In this document: piece by piece, positions 35,583-45,216 of the stretch
How positions within the stretch are numbered: position 1 is the stretch's first letter
How the letters are laid out: each line of letters starts with the position of its first letter
Assembly (NCBI RefSeq): GCF_002834385.1
Contig: NZ_PITQ01000013.1
Coordinates: 1-64,000, forward strand
Source: Rahnella sp. AA
GTDB lineage: Bacteria; Pseudomonadota; Gammaproteobacteria; Enterobacterales; Enterobacteriaceae
Length of the DNA: 64,000 nucleotides
Direction of reading: 5' to 3'
Notes under the pieces: generated by a model
The model's database searches: none
The model's input: only the letters and a program-made list of their open reading frames with translations
What the model was told of the DNA's origin: nothing
Translations under genes and position numbers: made by a program

Positions 35583-36240
35583 ATGCTGCGTCATGTTTTT
35601 CCCATGTTGTCTGTCACCCTGCTGTCAGTCTCTGTCTCATCATTTGTACACGCTGCCCCTCAGCCTCCGGAACCGCTTAAATTTGAGGAGGCTCCTGCAA
35701 TGGACATCCGCATTTTGTCGGAGAAAGCCAGCCGCGAACCTTTTGGACAACCTGACGGTTTACCGGTTTATGCAGGCTTACCGGCCAGTTCACCAACCGC
35801 AAAGCGACCTGCGCCACGAACTATGCCAGCTGAAAATAAGGTACTTGAGCAGGATAAAAGGGTTAATCCTGATCAGAGACCGGCTTTTAACGGACAGCCC
35901 GGGCGCGCGTCTTACGTACCAGCGTCCCCGTCAGTGAGCGGGTTATTGCGGCGGGTTTATCGCACCCCTGGGCGCTGGCCTTTATGCCGGACGGACGCAT
36001 GCTGGTTACGGAGAAAAGTGGATCGTTACGGATAATTACGCAGGAAGGTAAAATATAGCCACCGGTTTCAGGTGTACCGCCGGTTCTGTATATGGGCGAT
36101 GCAGGACTGCTTGACGTTGTGACCGATCCCGATTTTGCCAGTAACCGTCGGATCTACTGTCGTTTACAGGATACCGGAAAACGGGTAATGCCCTGATGGT
36201 CGTACGCGCCCGGCTGTCGGACAACGACCGTACGCTTGAA
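35583..36240 (+). pseudogene. PQQ-dependent aldose sugar dehydrogenase, disrupted
   Basis: A signal peptide (MLRHVFPMLSVTLLSVSVSSF, abridged) opens the frame, followed by a proline-rich segment. Near 35905-35930 the homology shifts frame: from there it reads ERVIAAGLSHPWALAFMPDGRMLVTEKSG, the start of the soluble aldose sugar dehydrogenase (YliI-type) propeller, then meets TAG at 36056 and continues as VPPVLYMGDAGLLDVVTDPDF before ending. At least one frameshift and one stop break it, and most of the propeller is gone. The 36241-36330 tail ending KKIVLA is unassigned. Confidence 0.65.
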
Positions 36241-36364
36241 AATATTAAACAGCTATCACCGACACCAGTGCGCCGGAAGAGATGCTTAACGAGCTGAGAG
36301 CGAAAGGGAAGAAAATCGTTCTGGCCTGATGCTGTCCGGAGCGGTAAACGTCTCCGGACAGTGA

Positions 36365-37072
36365 TTATAAAAAGGCTTCATCCATCACGTTGAATGCCGT
36401 TCGGAAGGCATGATTACTGACCGTCTCGTTATATTCCATTCTTCCCGGAACGTCTGCCTGCGGATAGGTAAAGGAATGTACCGCGCCGGCGTAGTTGACC
36501 AGCTGAAAGCCTGCACACGCAGAGGCCATTTCGTGACTGAACTGCGCCATCTGTTCAGGAGAGACAAAAGGATCGTCTGCCCCGTTGAGGACCAGAATCT
36601 GTCCTTTAATGTCCCCGCTGGCGGCCGGACGTTGAGTATTGAGCGTTCCGTGGATACAGACAGTAGCCCGCAACGGAGCTCCGCTTCGGGCAAGCTCCAG
36701 CACGCAGTGACCGCCGTAACAAAAGCCGATTGCTCCCAGCCTGAGCGAATCCGTCAGAGGATCGGCGGCCAGGGCCTGAAGCGCAGCTTTCATCCTCTTA
36801 CGCTCTTCATCCGTATCCTTGAGCGCGTTCATTGCAGCCGAAGCCTGCTCAGCGGAAACTGGCTGGAAGCCATACAAATCGGCAACCAGCACAACATACC
36901 CCTCTTTTGCCACCCTTATGGCCTGTCCGATATTTGACGTTGTGATACCCATCATGTTGGGCGCAAGAACGACACCCGGGCGCGGGCACTGGCCATCGGC
37001 GTCATGAACGAGCACGCCACACAGCCGTGTTTCGCCGCAGTAATAGCTGATCTCTTTTTGCGTAATATTCAT
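36365..37072 (-). CDS. Dienelactone hydrolase family protein
   Basis: The 235-residue alpha/beta hydrolase has the DLH catalytic set: Cys118 in GFCYGGHC, Asp167 in GADDPF and His199 in AVHSF. DLH opens dienelactones in chlorocatechol degradation, but plasmid-borne relatives often act on other lactones or esters. It is followed downstream by the sugar dehydrogenase pseudogene and preceded by an SDR-MFS pair on the same strand (81-bp gap), so the three may form one transcription unit. Confidence 0.8.
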   Translation of the reverse strand: MNITQKEISYYCGETRLCGVLVHDADGQCPRPGVVLAPNMMGITTSNIGQAIRVAKEGYVVLVADLYGFQPVSAEQASAAMNALKDTDEERKRMKAALQALAADPLTDSLRLGAIGFCYGGHCVLELARSGAPLRATVCIHGTLNTQRPAASGDIKGQILVLNGADDPFVSPEQMAQFSHEMASACAGFQLVNYAGAVHSFTYPQADVPGRMEYNETVSNHAFRTAFNVMDEAFL

Positions 37073-37153
37073 TCTTCATCCTTATTGCCTGGTCCGAACA
37101 ACTATGACCGGCAAAAAACCGGGCATGAGCCCGGTGTTGTACGCTGTCAGAGA

Positions 37154-37993
37154 TTATTTACTCATCCACTGGCTGAATGCATCTTTCCATTCCGGGTGCC
37201 AGCGGGACAGCGCCGGTCGGTTCTCAAGGATATCCTGACTGGCCCATGCAATACGCTTTGCATCCATTTCAGGACTGACGGCGTTATCCGGACAGATAAT
37301 GTAAAAATCGCCTTTCTCATAGTGCTCAATAAAATGTTCAATGACCTGATCTGCCGTCCACGCTTCTGCCGGCTTTTCATCCTTATCCGTCTGCATGCCC
37401 GGAAAGTTCATGTCGGTCCAGGTAAAGCCCGGAACCAGTAAATGAGCCGTGACCCTGTCACCTGCGCGGGTCCGCAGCTCATGGGCCAGCTGCTCGGTAA
37501 GCACTTTAATACCGGCTTTTGCTGCGCTGTAAGCCGCATTACCTGGCGGCGTGGTGATCCCTTCCTTTGAGCCCAGGTTCACAATGGCCGCCGTTTTGTT
37601 CATGCCCAGCATGACCGGAACAAAAAGGTGCTGCAGGGTGACCACTGAGAGCAGATTGGATTCAAGCTGAAGACGCCAGTCGGCGGGAGCATCCCACGGA
37701 CCGCCCCCGTGCTTAATGCCTGCATTGTTCATCAGCAGCGCCACTTCTCCGAAGGCATCAAGGGTCGTATCCCGCAGGCGTATCAAATCCTGCTCGTTCG
37801 TGACGTCTCCCGTGACCAGGCGGCATTCAGCGTTCAGCGTCTTTGCAAAGGCCTTGAGCGCATCGCCGTCACGGTCGAACAGGCTCAGGTGCATACCTTC
37901 CTGGGCAAAACGACGTGCCGCTGCGGCACCAATCCCTTTTGCTGCGCCGGTAATGACCGCGACGCGGTCGGATTTAATGACTGATTCCGTCAT
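37154..37993 (-). CDS. SDR family oxidoreductase
   Basis: The 279-residue classical SDR has TGAAKGIGAAAARR, NNAG, the Ser of VNLGSKEG and YSAAKAG. Its start overlaps the stop of the upstream MFS gene by 4 nt (ATGA), so the two are translationally coupled. This links a carbonyl or alcohol conversion with efflux or uptake of the substrate. The extended C-terminal part (about residues 215-279) is unusual and resembles plant- and fungal-type SDRs. Confidence 0.8.
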   Translation of the reverse strand: MTESVIKSDRVAVITGAAKGIGAAAARRFAQEGMHLSLFDRDGDALKAFAKTLNAECRLVTGDVTNEQDLIRLRDTTLDAFGEVALLMNNAGIKHGGGPWDAPADWRLQLESNLLSVVTLQHLFVPVMLGMNKTAAIVNLGSKEGITTPPGNAAYSAAKAGIKVLTEQLAHELRTRAGDRVTAHLLVPGFTWTDMNFPGMQTDKDEKPAEAWTADQVIEHFIEHYEKGDFYIICPDNAVSPEMDAKRIAWASQDILENRPALSRWHPEWKDAFSQWMSK

Positions 37994-39192
37994 GTCTGAC
38001 TCCTTCTTGTGATGTGAACTGAGAGGTACATCAGGACAAGGGCTATGACGGCAAAGGCAACGCCGACCCAGCCCGTTGAAATCCAGGATCCGCCAGCCGC
38101 GATGGCAAGACCGCCAAAGGCCGCACCCAGCGCATTAGAAATATTGAACGCGCTGTGCGTGAGTGATGAAGCAAGCGTCTGTGCGTCACCGGCAATATTC
38201 ATCATGTGTGACTGCAGTGCCGGTACCAGCGAAAACCCATTTCCCAGTAAAAATAGCGCAATCAGCGCCGGCATTTTCCATTCTGACACCAAGGCAAAAA
38301 GAGCAAGCATGATCAGATTCCAGAGCAGCATGCCGTAAATAGCCGGTATAAGTGCCCTGTCGGCCAGCCGGCCGCCAATAATATTCCCCGTGACCATGCC
38401 CACGCCCCAGAGCACCAGAATCCACGGTACCGTGGACAGCCTGAATCCGCTCACCTCCGTCAGCGCCGGCGTAATGAAGCTGTAAACGGCGAACATGCCG
38501 GCAAAGCTCACGGACGCGACGGCAAAGGTCATCAGTACCTGCGGGCTGCGCAGTGCGCTGAGCTCTTTTAACGGAGAGGCTTTCTTGTCAGCCGGCACTG
38601 CCGGGACAAAGAGCGATACCATAATACCGGTCAGTATCAGTCCCGCCGCTACCGCCGCAAACGACGTACGCCATCCCAGCGATTGCCCGGCCCAGGTTAC
38701 CAGTGGGACACCGGCAACGTTGGCCACAGCAAGTCCGAGCATGACATACCCGATATAGCGCGCCTTCTGTCCTGTGGGTACCATCGAGGCGGCAACCAGC
38801 GCAGCCACACCGTACCAGGCTCCGTGAGGCAATCCGGCAATAAAGCGGGCGGCTAGCATGGACGGATAACTCCAGGCGGCGGCGCTGAAAGCGTAACCGG
38901 TAAGGGCAATCAGCAGCAGCGCCATCAGCAGCGCCTTGCGCGGCCATCGCGCTGCCAGCACGGCAATAGCCGGGGCGCCAATCACCACGCCTGCTGCGTA
39001 GGCGCTGATATAGCCGCCTGCTGCGGGTACTGAAACAGCGGTTCCTTTAGCCAGATCCGGAAGCAGGCTCATCGGCGCAAACTCACCGGTGCCGATACAC
39101 AGGCCGCCGGCCCCCAGAGCAAGCATGGCAGGAAGCAGGCCGGAAGGGGCATTCACCCGCCCCTGTACCCCACCGTCAGTTTGTTCAGTCAT
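37990..39192 (-). CDS. MFS transporter (AraJ/DHA1 family)
   Basis: The 400-residue protein has 12 predicted transmembrane segments and the AraJ/YdhP-like opening LALGAGGLCIGTGEFAPMSLLPDLA. The loop RFIAGLPHGAWYGVAALVAASMV is characteristic of this efflux group. It overlaps the SDR gene by 4 nt. The cognate substrate is unknown; drug or sugar efflux is typical of relatives. Confidence 0.82.
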   Translation of the reverse strand: MTEQTDGGVQGRVNAPSGLLPAMLALGAGGLCIGTGEFAPMSLLPDLAKGTAVSVPAAGGYISAYAAGVVIGAPAIAVLAARWPRKALLMALLLIALTGYAFSAAAWSYPSMLAARFIAGLPHGAWYGVAALVAASMVPTGQKARYIGYVMLGLAVANVAGVPLVTWAGQSLGWRTSFAAVAAGLILTGIMVSLFVPAVPADKKASPLKELSALRSPQVLMTFAVASVSFAGMFAVYSFITPALTEVSGFRLSTVPWILVLWGVGMVTGNIIGGRLADRALIPAIYGMLLWNLIMLALFALVSEWKMPALIALFLLGNGFSLVPALQSHMMNIAGDAQTLASSLTHSAFNISNALGAAFGGLAIAAGGSWISTGWVGVAFAVIALVLMYLSVHITRRSQT

Positions 39193-39426
39193 AACCTGAG
39201 CATCTCCATAAATCAGAATAATTGTTCACTGCAGGTATCCTGAAACCGTAAAAATAAATTGCTGCCCGCAGGAGCAGCAGTCCTCAGCCAGAATGGCTGA
39301 TGTTATCTCCCTGCCCGGTCTGACAGGGAGACAATGCAGTGGCATAGTTGAAACGAAATAAACTATAAACCAAAAATAGACGCGAACTGTTGAAGAAAAT
39401 CCGGTGTGTTATTGAATTAAAATCAA

Positions 39427-40557
39427 CTAAAGCCTGATTGATTGCTGCGCTCGTAAGGTGATGAAGGTTATTTCAGACGGTTTTCCCAGCCGCAGCGGAA
39501 AACCGTTCCACAGTCCGGCTCCGTTACTGACGTAAAGCGCCATATCACCCACCTGATAAAGCCCGGAAACAAAGCCGTTGTTAGCGGGACCTGCCGCTAT
39601 ATCCAGCCCGCGGATCATGCCCCCGTGGGTGTGACCTGAAAGCTGCAGGCTCACGCCAGCAATGGCACTTCCCGCCGCATTACCCGGGCGGTGGTCGAGA
39701 AGGATCACCGCCTCTTTTGCCGACACCCCGCTCAGTGCGTTCACCAGGTCAGGTCCCGCATCACCGTACTCGGGGGCCACGTCATCAGTCACGCCAGCCA
39801 GTACAATGGTGGCATTACTTTTCGTCAGGCGGACATGGCTGTTGCTGAGAAAGTGCAGGCCGAGGCGGGTGTACTCTTTCACCCACGCATCAGCGTTAAA
39901 GTAATACTCATGATTGCCGGTAATGGCATACACCCCGTACGGCGCCTCTAGGGAAGCCAGGGGTGAAACATCCGCCCGGCGGTCTGCAACCGTGCCATCC
40001 GCCATGTCCCCGGTGACGACGATCAGATCGGGATGAAGCGCATTTGTCTTATCCATCACGCTCTGCATCCATGATCGGGTCAGGAGGCGGCTTGCATGAA
40101 GGTCGGTCAACTGGACGAGGGTAAAGCCATCAAACTCACGCGGCAGCTTCTCAAGCGTCAGCTCTGAGCGATGCACGGCGGGAACTTTTACCGCGTTATA
40201 CGCACCAACGGCGGAAAGTAGCGCTGCGGCCGCCAGCATTAACAATCTGAAGCCCGATCTGCCTGTAACTGCGCGACGAAAAAAAACGCTGCAGAACACA
40301 AAATACATGTCCTGGAGCAGCAGCATAAGCGCAAGAAAGATCGTGCAGCCAAACATCCATCCCAGAAGGAGCATTACCGGCTGTGGCAGTTCGGGCGAAA
40401 ACATGGTGCCAAAGACCAGACGGCTGATTAAGTGGAACTCGCATCCGGCCACGACAATCATTCCAAGCAGAAACTTAATTTTTTTGCTGAATCCCAGCAG
40501 CCTGATAAAGCGCAGGCATACATACACTGCTGGCAGCAGCGTCCATACATGAAACAT
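39427..40557 (-). CDS. Membrane-anchored metallophosphoesterase
   Basis: The 376-residue protein has about four N-terminal transmembrane segments followed by a calcineurin-like phosphoesterase domain with all metal motifs: LTDLHASRL (DxH), VVTGDMADG (GD), ITGNHEYYF (GNH) and SGHTHGGM (GHxH). This matches the YkuE/YaeI-type family, which acts on lipid or nucleotide phosphates at the membrane. It is divergent from a LysR gene 149 bp away, which is the probable regulator. Confidence 0.82.
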   Translation of the reverse strand: MFHVWTLLPAVYVCLRFIRLLGFSKKIKFLLGMIVVAGCEFHLISRLVFGTMFSPELPQPVMLLLGWMFGCTIFLALMLLLQDMYFVFCSVFFRRAVTGRSGFRLLMLAAAALLSAVGAYNAVKVPAVHRSELTLEKLPREFDGFTLVQLTDLHASRLLTRSWMQSVMDKTNALHPDLIVVTGDMADGTVADRRADVSPLASLEAPYGVYAITGNHEYYFNADAWVKEYTRLGLHFLSNSHVRLTKSNATIVLAGVTDDVAPEYGDAGPDLVNALSGVSAKEAVILLDHRPGNAAGSAIAGVSLQLSGHTHGGMIRGLDIAAGPANNGFVSGLYQVGDMALYVSNGAGLWNGFPLRLGKPSEITFITLRAQQSIRL

Positions 40558-40706
40558 TTCTAACTCTCCGTACAGAAATTGGAACCCTGCTTACCTTAAA
40601 AAGGCAGGAGTGCTTGCATCTTATTTGTGAATCTACCTAAACTTAACATCACAATAACCCGCCAGAGTTTAGTGCTCCTCACCGGAGAATTGAATTTAGC
40701 TCACAC

Positions 40707-41687
40707 ATGAGTAATCAGATCATGCCCGCCAGACCCACATCCCGCCTTACACGCAGCGATCTTGCTGATTTAAATGCCTTTCGCGTCGTGGAACGGTTGC
40801 GCAGCTTCACTAAAGCCGCCGTTGAGCTCGGTATAACTACTTCAGCGCTCAGCCACGCAGTGCGAAATTTAGAAGCCCGCCTCGGGGTCCGCTTGCTGAA
40901 CCGCACGAGCCGGACGGTGGCCCCGACCGAAGCGGGTTCCAGCCTTGCCCTGAGGCTGGATATTGGCTTTCGTGAAATAGGTGATGCGCTGGACGAAATT
41001 AACCGGATGCGCGATCGTCCGCTGGGACGCCTGAGGCTTAACGTTCTGTGCGATGGCGCACGACTGGTTATGGCGCGCCATCTCCCCAAATTTCTGAGCC
41101 AGTATCCTGAGGTTGAGATTGAAATCTGTGTAGATGACAAAATGGTTGATATTGTTTCAGAAGGCTTCGATGCTGGGATTCGTTTCGGCGGAACGGTTCC
41201 GGAAGACCTTGTTGCCGTGCGTCTCGGCTCTGACCTCAAATGGGTTGCGGTGGCGTCACCCCGCTATCTTTACAGACGTCCACAGCCGGTTATGCCTGAC
41301 GATCTGCGCAGTCATGCCTGTATCCAAATCAGAACCGGTCAGGGAACAATCTACAGCTGGGAGTTTGAAAAAGGCGAACAGCATTACGCAATTGATGTGA
41401 AGGGGCAGGTATGCGTCAACGAAACCACCATGGGAGTGGAACTGGCTCTTGCTGGCGTGGGCATTTTTTACTGCCTTGAAGACAGAGTATCCGAAAATCT
41501 TCGCAACGGAAGTTTACGTATCGTTCTGCCTGACTGGGCCCCTATAGAACCTGCCATGTATCTCTATTATCCCGGACACCGGCGTATTCCCCAAGGTCTG
41601 AGAGAACTTATTGATGTCCTGCGTGAAGAGATTGCGCTGGAAAAGAGGGCTGCTGAAGATTTACCCTCGGGAAAGCGGACAGGATAA
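40707..41687 (+). CDS. LysR family transcriptional regulator
   Basis: The 326-residue protein has the LysR winged helix (DLNAFRVVERLRSFTKAAVELGITTSALSHAVRNLEARLGVRLLNR, about 21-67) and a periplasmic-binding-like effector domain. It is divergent from the metallophosphoesterase gene and precedes a long noncoding gap. LysR proteins generally activate the divergent gene with a small-molecule coinducer. Confidence 0.85.
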   Translation: MSNQIMPARPTSRLTRSDLADLNAFRVVERLRSFTKAAVELGITTSALSHAVRNLEARLGVRLLNRTSRTVAPTEAGSSLALRLDIGFREIGDALDEINRMRDRPLGRLRLNVLCDGARLVMARHLPKFLSQYPEVEIEICVDDKMVDIVSEGFDAGIRFGGTVPEDLVAVRLGSDLKWVAVASPRYLYRRPQPVMPDDLRSHACIQIRTGQGTIYSWEFEKGEQHYAIDVKGQVCVNETTMGVELALAGVGIFYCLEDRVSENLRNGSLRIVLPDWAPIEPAMYLYYPGHRRIPQGLRELIDVLREEIALEKRAAEDLPSGKRTG

Positions 41688-42101
41688 AAAGACCGCCCGG
41701 CAAGGGCGGGAAAATTATAAAGTCTGTATCGTTATATTAGTATTAGGCAAAAACCACCTCATCACGGCGAGGTTAAGACCTAAAACGCAATTGAGCCTTA
41801 GCTTTTACGGTAATAGATGCGGGTTGAGAATTGCTGAACCTGAGCTGTCTTTGAATTCACCCTATATATCGCGGATATCATACCATTCAAACTACTCCTG
41901 CATGTGTCTGAACGAAGTAAGAACTGACATTGTAGCCCTCCTCGTCCTGCAGGTGAAATTTTGTCCCATAGTTACCTTTAGGTAACTATGGGCTTTTTTT
42001 AGCTGTATAAAACATTTTTGTAGTAATGCTATTTTAATGTCTTAACGTTTTATACAAGCAACCTGTCGTTTACACACGGGCACATGAATGAGGTTGGGAA
42101 G
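41688..42101. other. Intergenic stretch after LysR; contains an orphan terminator
   Basis: Here 414 bp have no gene I can support. A GC stem (CCGCCC/GGGCGG, 41693-41709) follows the LysR stop, and a strong terminator lies at 41965-42001. A small transcript ending at that terminator, or a deleted gene, would explain it. Confidence 0.4.
41965..42001 (+). terminator. Strong intrinsic terminator with no obvious upstream gene
   Basis: Perfect 12-bp stem (left arm CCCATAGTTACC, loop TTTA) followed by C and eight T. It lies 278 bp after the LysR stop and 100 bp before the MDR gene. It would insulate the MDR operon from upstream transcription. Confidence 0.8.
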
Positions 42102-43091
42102 ATGTCAAAACTAGTAACGTTCAAGCAAACCGGCGAATCAGAAGTGCTGGAGATCAGTGATGTGATGGTCTCTGCGCCTGAACCTGATGAAGTCCAGATC
42201 CGCGTGCATGCGATTGGACTAAACCGTGCTGAAATCATGTATCGCAGAGGGGAATATGTCATTGAACCTACCTTCCCTTCGCGTCTGGGATACGAAGCAG
42301 CTGGGATTGTTGAAGCCACGGGAATCAATGTTTCCGAATTTCAGGTGGGTGACAGCGTCAGCGTCATCCCTTCATTCATGTTTACCGAATATGGCACCTA
42401 TGGTGAAATGATTAACATGCCCGCCCGTGCAGTGGTCAGACACCCTGACAATCTTTCGCTGGAGGAAGCCGCCGCAAGCTGGATGATGTACGTAACGGCC
42501 TATGGTGCACTTATTGAATACGGTAACCTCAAAGCTGATCAGAACGTGGCTATCCGGGCAGCTTCCAGCAGCGTTGGCCTCGCGGCCATTCAGATCGCGA
42601 ATATGGTCGGTGCCCGCCCCATCGCACTGACGCGCACATCTGAAAAAAAGGACATACTAAAGAGCGCAGGAGCCGCAGATGTGGTTGCCACAGCAGAACA
42701 GGATATCGTTGCGGAGCTTCATCGCGCCTCTGGTGGGGAAGGGATCCACATCGTTTTTGATCCTGTCGGTGGCCCAGAGGCGGCCAGCCTGTTCCGTTCA
42801 ATGGCGTCCGGAGGTGCATACTTCCAGTATGGGGCATTGGATCCCCGAGACATTAATGCGCCGGTGATGGACGTACTGAGCAAGCATCTTACCCTGAGAG
42901 GCTATGAGCTCTTTGAAATTACAATGGATGATGAGAAGCTTGCACGCGCGAAAGCTTTTGTATCCGAGGGACTGCGATCGGGCCAGCTCAAGCCTCTGAT
43001 CGACAAACGTTTTACTCTTGATGACATTGCTGCCGCTCACGATTATATGGAGCTGAACGGCCAGACTGGCAAGATAATCGTTACTCTGTAA
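42102..43091 (+). CDS. Zinc-independent MDR family oxidoreductase (quinone/enone reductase-like)
   Basis: ATG 42102 (MSKLVTFKQTG) is preferred over 42084 because GAGGTTGGGAAG precedes it; product 329 aa. It has a GroES-like domain followed by a Rossmann domain with AASSSVGLAAIQIANMVGA. Zn-binding residues are absent, indicating an NADPH-dependent quinone or enoyl reductase type. It is followed by an HxlR regulator 105 bp downstream on the same strand, as in electrophile-response modules. Confidence 0.75.
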   Translation: MSKLVTFKQTGESEVLEISDVMVSAPEPDEVQIRVHAIGLNRAEIMYRRGEYVIEPTFPSRLGYEAAGIVEATGINVSEFQVGDSVSVIPSFMFTEYGTYGEMINMPARAVVRHPDNLSLEEAAASWMMYVTAYGALIEYGNLKADQNVAIRAASSSVGLAAIQIANMVGARPIALTRTSEKKDILKSAGAADVVATAEQDIVAELHRASGGEGIHIVFDPVGGPEAASLFRSMASGGAYFQYGALDPRDINAPVMDVLSKHLTLRGYELFEITMDDEKLARAKAFVSEGLRSGQLKPLIDKRFTLDDIAAAHDYMELNGQTGKIIVTL

Positions 43092-43196
43092 CGCCGATTT
43101 AAGGTGGTTATGTCAGGCCTGGTATCCGCCCTTCTGCCTGTACAGGCGGAAGGTATTTTCTGAGTTCGTACTCTAAGCATTATGAGGAATTTTTTT

Positions 43197-43604
43197 ATGA
43201 AAAAGCTCAGAAACTATGACGGAGCGCCTGGCTGTTCGATGGAAGCCGCTCTGCACATCCTTGGCGGAAAGTGGAAAGGAGTTATCCTTTATCATCTTTT
43301 TAAGGACGGTACGATGCGCTTCAGCGAGCTTTTCAGAACGCTGAAAGGGGTCAATCAGCGGCTGCTCACCAAGCAACTGCGTGAGCTTGAGGAAGATGGC
43401 CTTATCAGCCGTACCGTTTTTCCCGTTGTCCCGCCTCGCGTGGAATATGCTCTTACCGAGGAGGGTAAAACGCTTTATGAACTGATAATGGGATTAAGCG
43501 TATGGGGGCGGGAATGGCTCGAGCGGCGAGGTATGCGGACTGCCGAAGACGAAGACTTTACGGAATTAATGGCAGACACTGAACGTTCGTCTTCCGAAAC
43601 TTAA
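43197..43604 (+). CDS. HxlR family transcriptional regulator
   Basis: ATG 43197 is preferred (GAGGAATTTTTTT precedes it); an upstream in-frame ATG at 43182 overlaps that ribosome site. The 135-residue winged helix has the sensing Cys in GAPGCSMEAALHILGGKWKG, the recognition region MRFSELFRTLKGVNQRLLTKQLREL and the wing VPPRVEYALTEEGKTLY. It probably controls the MDR genes on either side. Confidence 0.82.
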   Translation: MKKLRNYDGAPGCSMEAALHILGGKWKGVILYHLFKDGTMRFSELFRTLKGVNQRLLTKQLRELEEDGLISRTVFPVVPPRVEYALTEEGKTLYELIMGLSVWGREWLERRGMRTAEDEDFTELMADTERSSSET

Positions 43605-44001
43605 TTCATTCGGCCAGGCTGAAATGTGGCCCGGCCTTATTTTTGTTTAATACTGCATATAATATCTTTCGCTCTATCCCTGAGTTACGCTGATATTTTT
43701 GCTTAACAATAATTTCTTGCTGAACACCCGGTACGTTACCTAAAGTATACTTAAGTTAATTTTTTCCCGTATTCCTAGTTTATAAGCAATATCTAGTATC
43801 AGAACAGTACATGCGACTCTTTCAGCTTATTCATTTTTGACAATAAATTCATCTTTAACTGCACGTTGAATGAATTTTACTTAAATTATCATTTTAATGA
43901 TAAGAGACCGCCTATATTTATGAGATTCACAGGCGCAGCATCAGCACAGCCTGACTGAGGCTGTGTGGTTGCGACTAATAGCATCCAGTTAAAGGAAAGA
44001 T
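43605..44001. other. AT-rich intergenic stretch, promoter region of the next MDR gene
   Basis: About 397 bp with no gene. An imperfect GC hairpin (GGCCAGG and CCCGGCC near 43614-43639) followed by TTATTTTTG just after the HxlR stop may be its terminator. The AT-rich remainder probably carries the promoter of the gene at 44002. Confidence 0.4.
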
Positions 44002-45003
44002 ATGAAAGCAATTGGTTATACCCTGGCAGGAAATGCCGATGTCCTTCGTGAATTTAGCATTGAAAAGCCTGTACCCGGTCCCCGCGACCTTCTTATATCT
44101 GTAAAAGCGGTCTCGGTTAATCCTGTAGATTATAAAATCAGGGCCAGCGTCACTCCGGAGCCTGGCGAAATGAAAGTCCTCGGATACGACGGCGCTGGTA
44201 TTGTGGAAGCCGTTGGAGCCGACGTGACGCTGTTTAAGCCTGGCGATGAAGTGTATTACTGCGGCCTGCATACGCGACAGGGCTCTAATGCCGAATATCA
44301 GCTGGTAGATGAGCGTATTACAGGTAAAAAACCGTCAACCCTGTCCTTTGCGGAAGCCGCAGCACTGCCGCTGACCAGTTTGACAGCATGGGAACTCCTG
44401 TTCGACCGTCTGCGGCTGCCGTGTGGTCTGAAATCCCAACCAGGCACGCTTCTGGTGATTAACGGAGCAGGGGGTGTAGGTTCCATCCTCATACAGCTGG
44501 CCCGCCGCCTGACCGGACTCACCATCATAGCAACCGCATCCAGAACCGCATCCACCGCGTGGGTCAGAGACATGGGCGCCCATCACGTCATTAATCACCA
44601 CGAACCTCTTGCACAGCAGATCCGCTCGCTCGGGATCGATGAAGTGCAATATGTTGCCGGACTACGCGGTACGCTTCGCCAGATTGAGGAAATCGCAGAG
44701 ATTATTGCCCCACAGGGCCATCTTTCCTTAATCGATGATGGCGCTTTTGACATTGGTCCGCTTAAGCCCAAAAGCGTGGCGGTGACATGGGAAATGGTAT
44801 TTACACGACCTCTTTACGCGACGAAAGACATGATAGTTCAGCATCAGATTCTGGACGAAGTGGCTTCTCTGGTCGATGCGGGCGTCCTGAAGACCACTCT
44901 GACGACGCATATGGGGAAACTCTCGGCCGAAACGCTCCGTAAAGCCCATCAGCACGTTGCCAGCTCCTCAATGATTGGTAAGGTAGCGCTGGACGGCATC
45001 TGA
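44002..45003 (+). CDS. Zinc-type alcohol dehydrogenase-like protein (MDR, quinone reductase subgroup)
   Basis: The 333-residue protein opens with MKAIGYTLAGNADVLREF and has SVNPVDYKIRAS, LGYDGAGIV and the Rossmann segment INGAGGVGSILIQLARRLTG. It fits the zinc-binding-alcohol-dehydrogenase-like family whose members lack catalytic Zn ligands and reduce quinones. TTAAAGGAAAGAT precedes the start. A clear terminator at 45047-45076 follows, so it is a single-gene unit. Confidence 0.78.
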   Translation: MKAIGYTLAGNADVLREFSIEKPVPGPRDLLISVKAVSVNPVDYKIRASVTPEPGEMKVLGYDGAGIVEAVGADVTLFKPGDEVYYCGLHTRQGSNAEYQLVDERITGKKPSTLSFAEAAALPLTSLTAWELLFDRLRLPCGLKSQPGTLLVINGAGGVGSILIQLARRLTGLTIIATASRTASTAWVRDMGAHHVINHHEPLAQQIRSLGIDEVQYVAGLRGTLRQIEEIAEIIAPQGHLSLIDDGAFDIGPLKPKSVAVTWEMVFTRPLYATKDMIVQHQILDEVASLVDAGVLKTTLTTHMGKLSAETLRKAHQHVASSSMIGKVALDGI

Positions 45004-45046
45004 CGTATGTGGAGGTGAATATTATCAGTAAAAATAAATCAACATT

Positions 45047-45076
45047 CCGGTCAGGCCATTCGCTGACCGGTTTTTT
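45047..45076 (+). terminator. Intrinsic terminator after the MDR gene
   Basis: CCGGTCAG (45047-45054) pairs with CTGACCGG (45063-45070) around GCCATTCG, followed by six T. It ends the transcript of the gene stopping at 45003. Confidence 0.82.
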
Positions 45077-45216
45077 CTCAGGTCAGCCTATTGCTAAATT
45101 ATGGTTACCTTTAGTGAACTTGCGTAATAATAGTAAACTAACAGGCTATTGTTTCGGTATTGCCATCAAATGAATAAGCTTTAATATTAACCTATTCATG
45201 AATTCAGGATATATAT

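Noticed and set aside
36241..36330. Separate small gene ending in KKIVLA
   Set aside because: No start or ribosome site, and it sits in decayed DNA after the sugar dehydrogenase pseudogene; kept only as an unassigned tail.
41693..41709. Terminator for the LysR gene at 40707
   Set aside because: The CCGCCC/GGGCGG stem is followed by AAAATT rather than a T-run on the plus strand, so it is not convincing as an intrinsic terminator for that gene.
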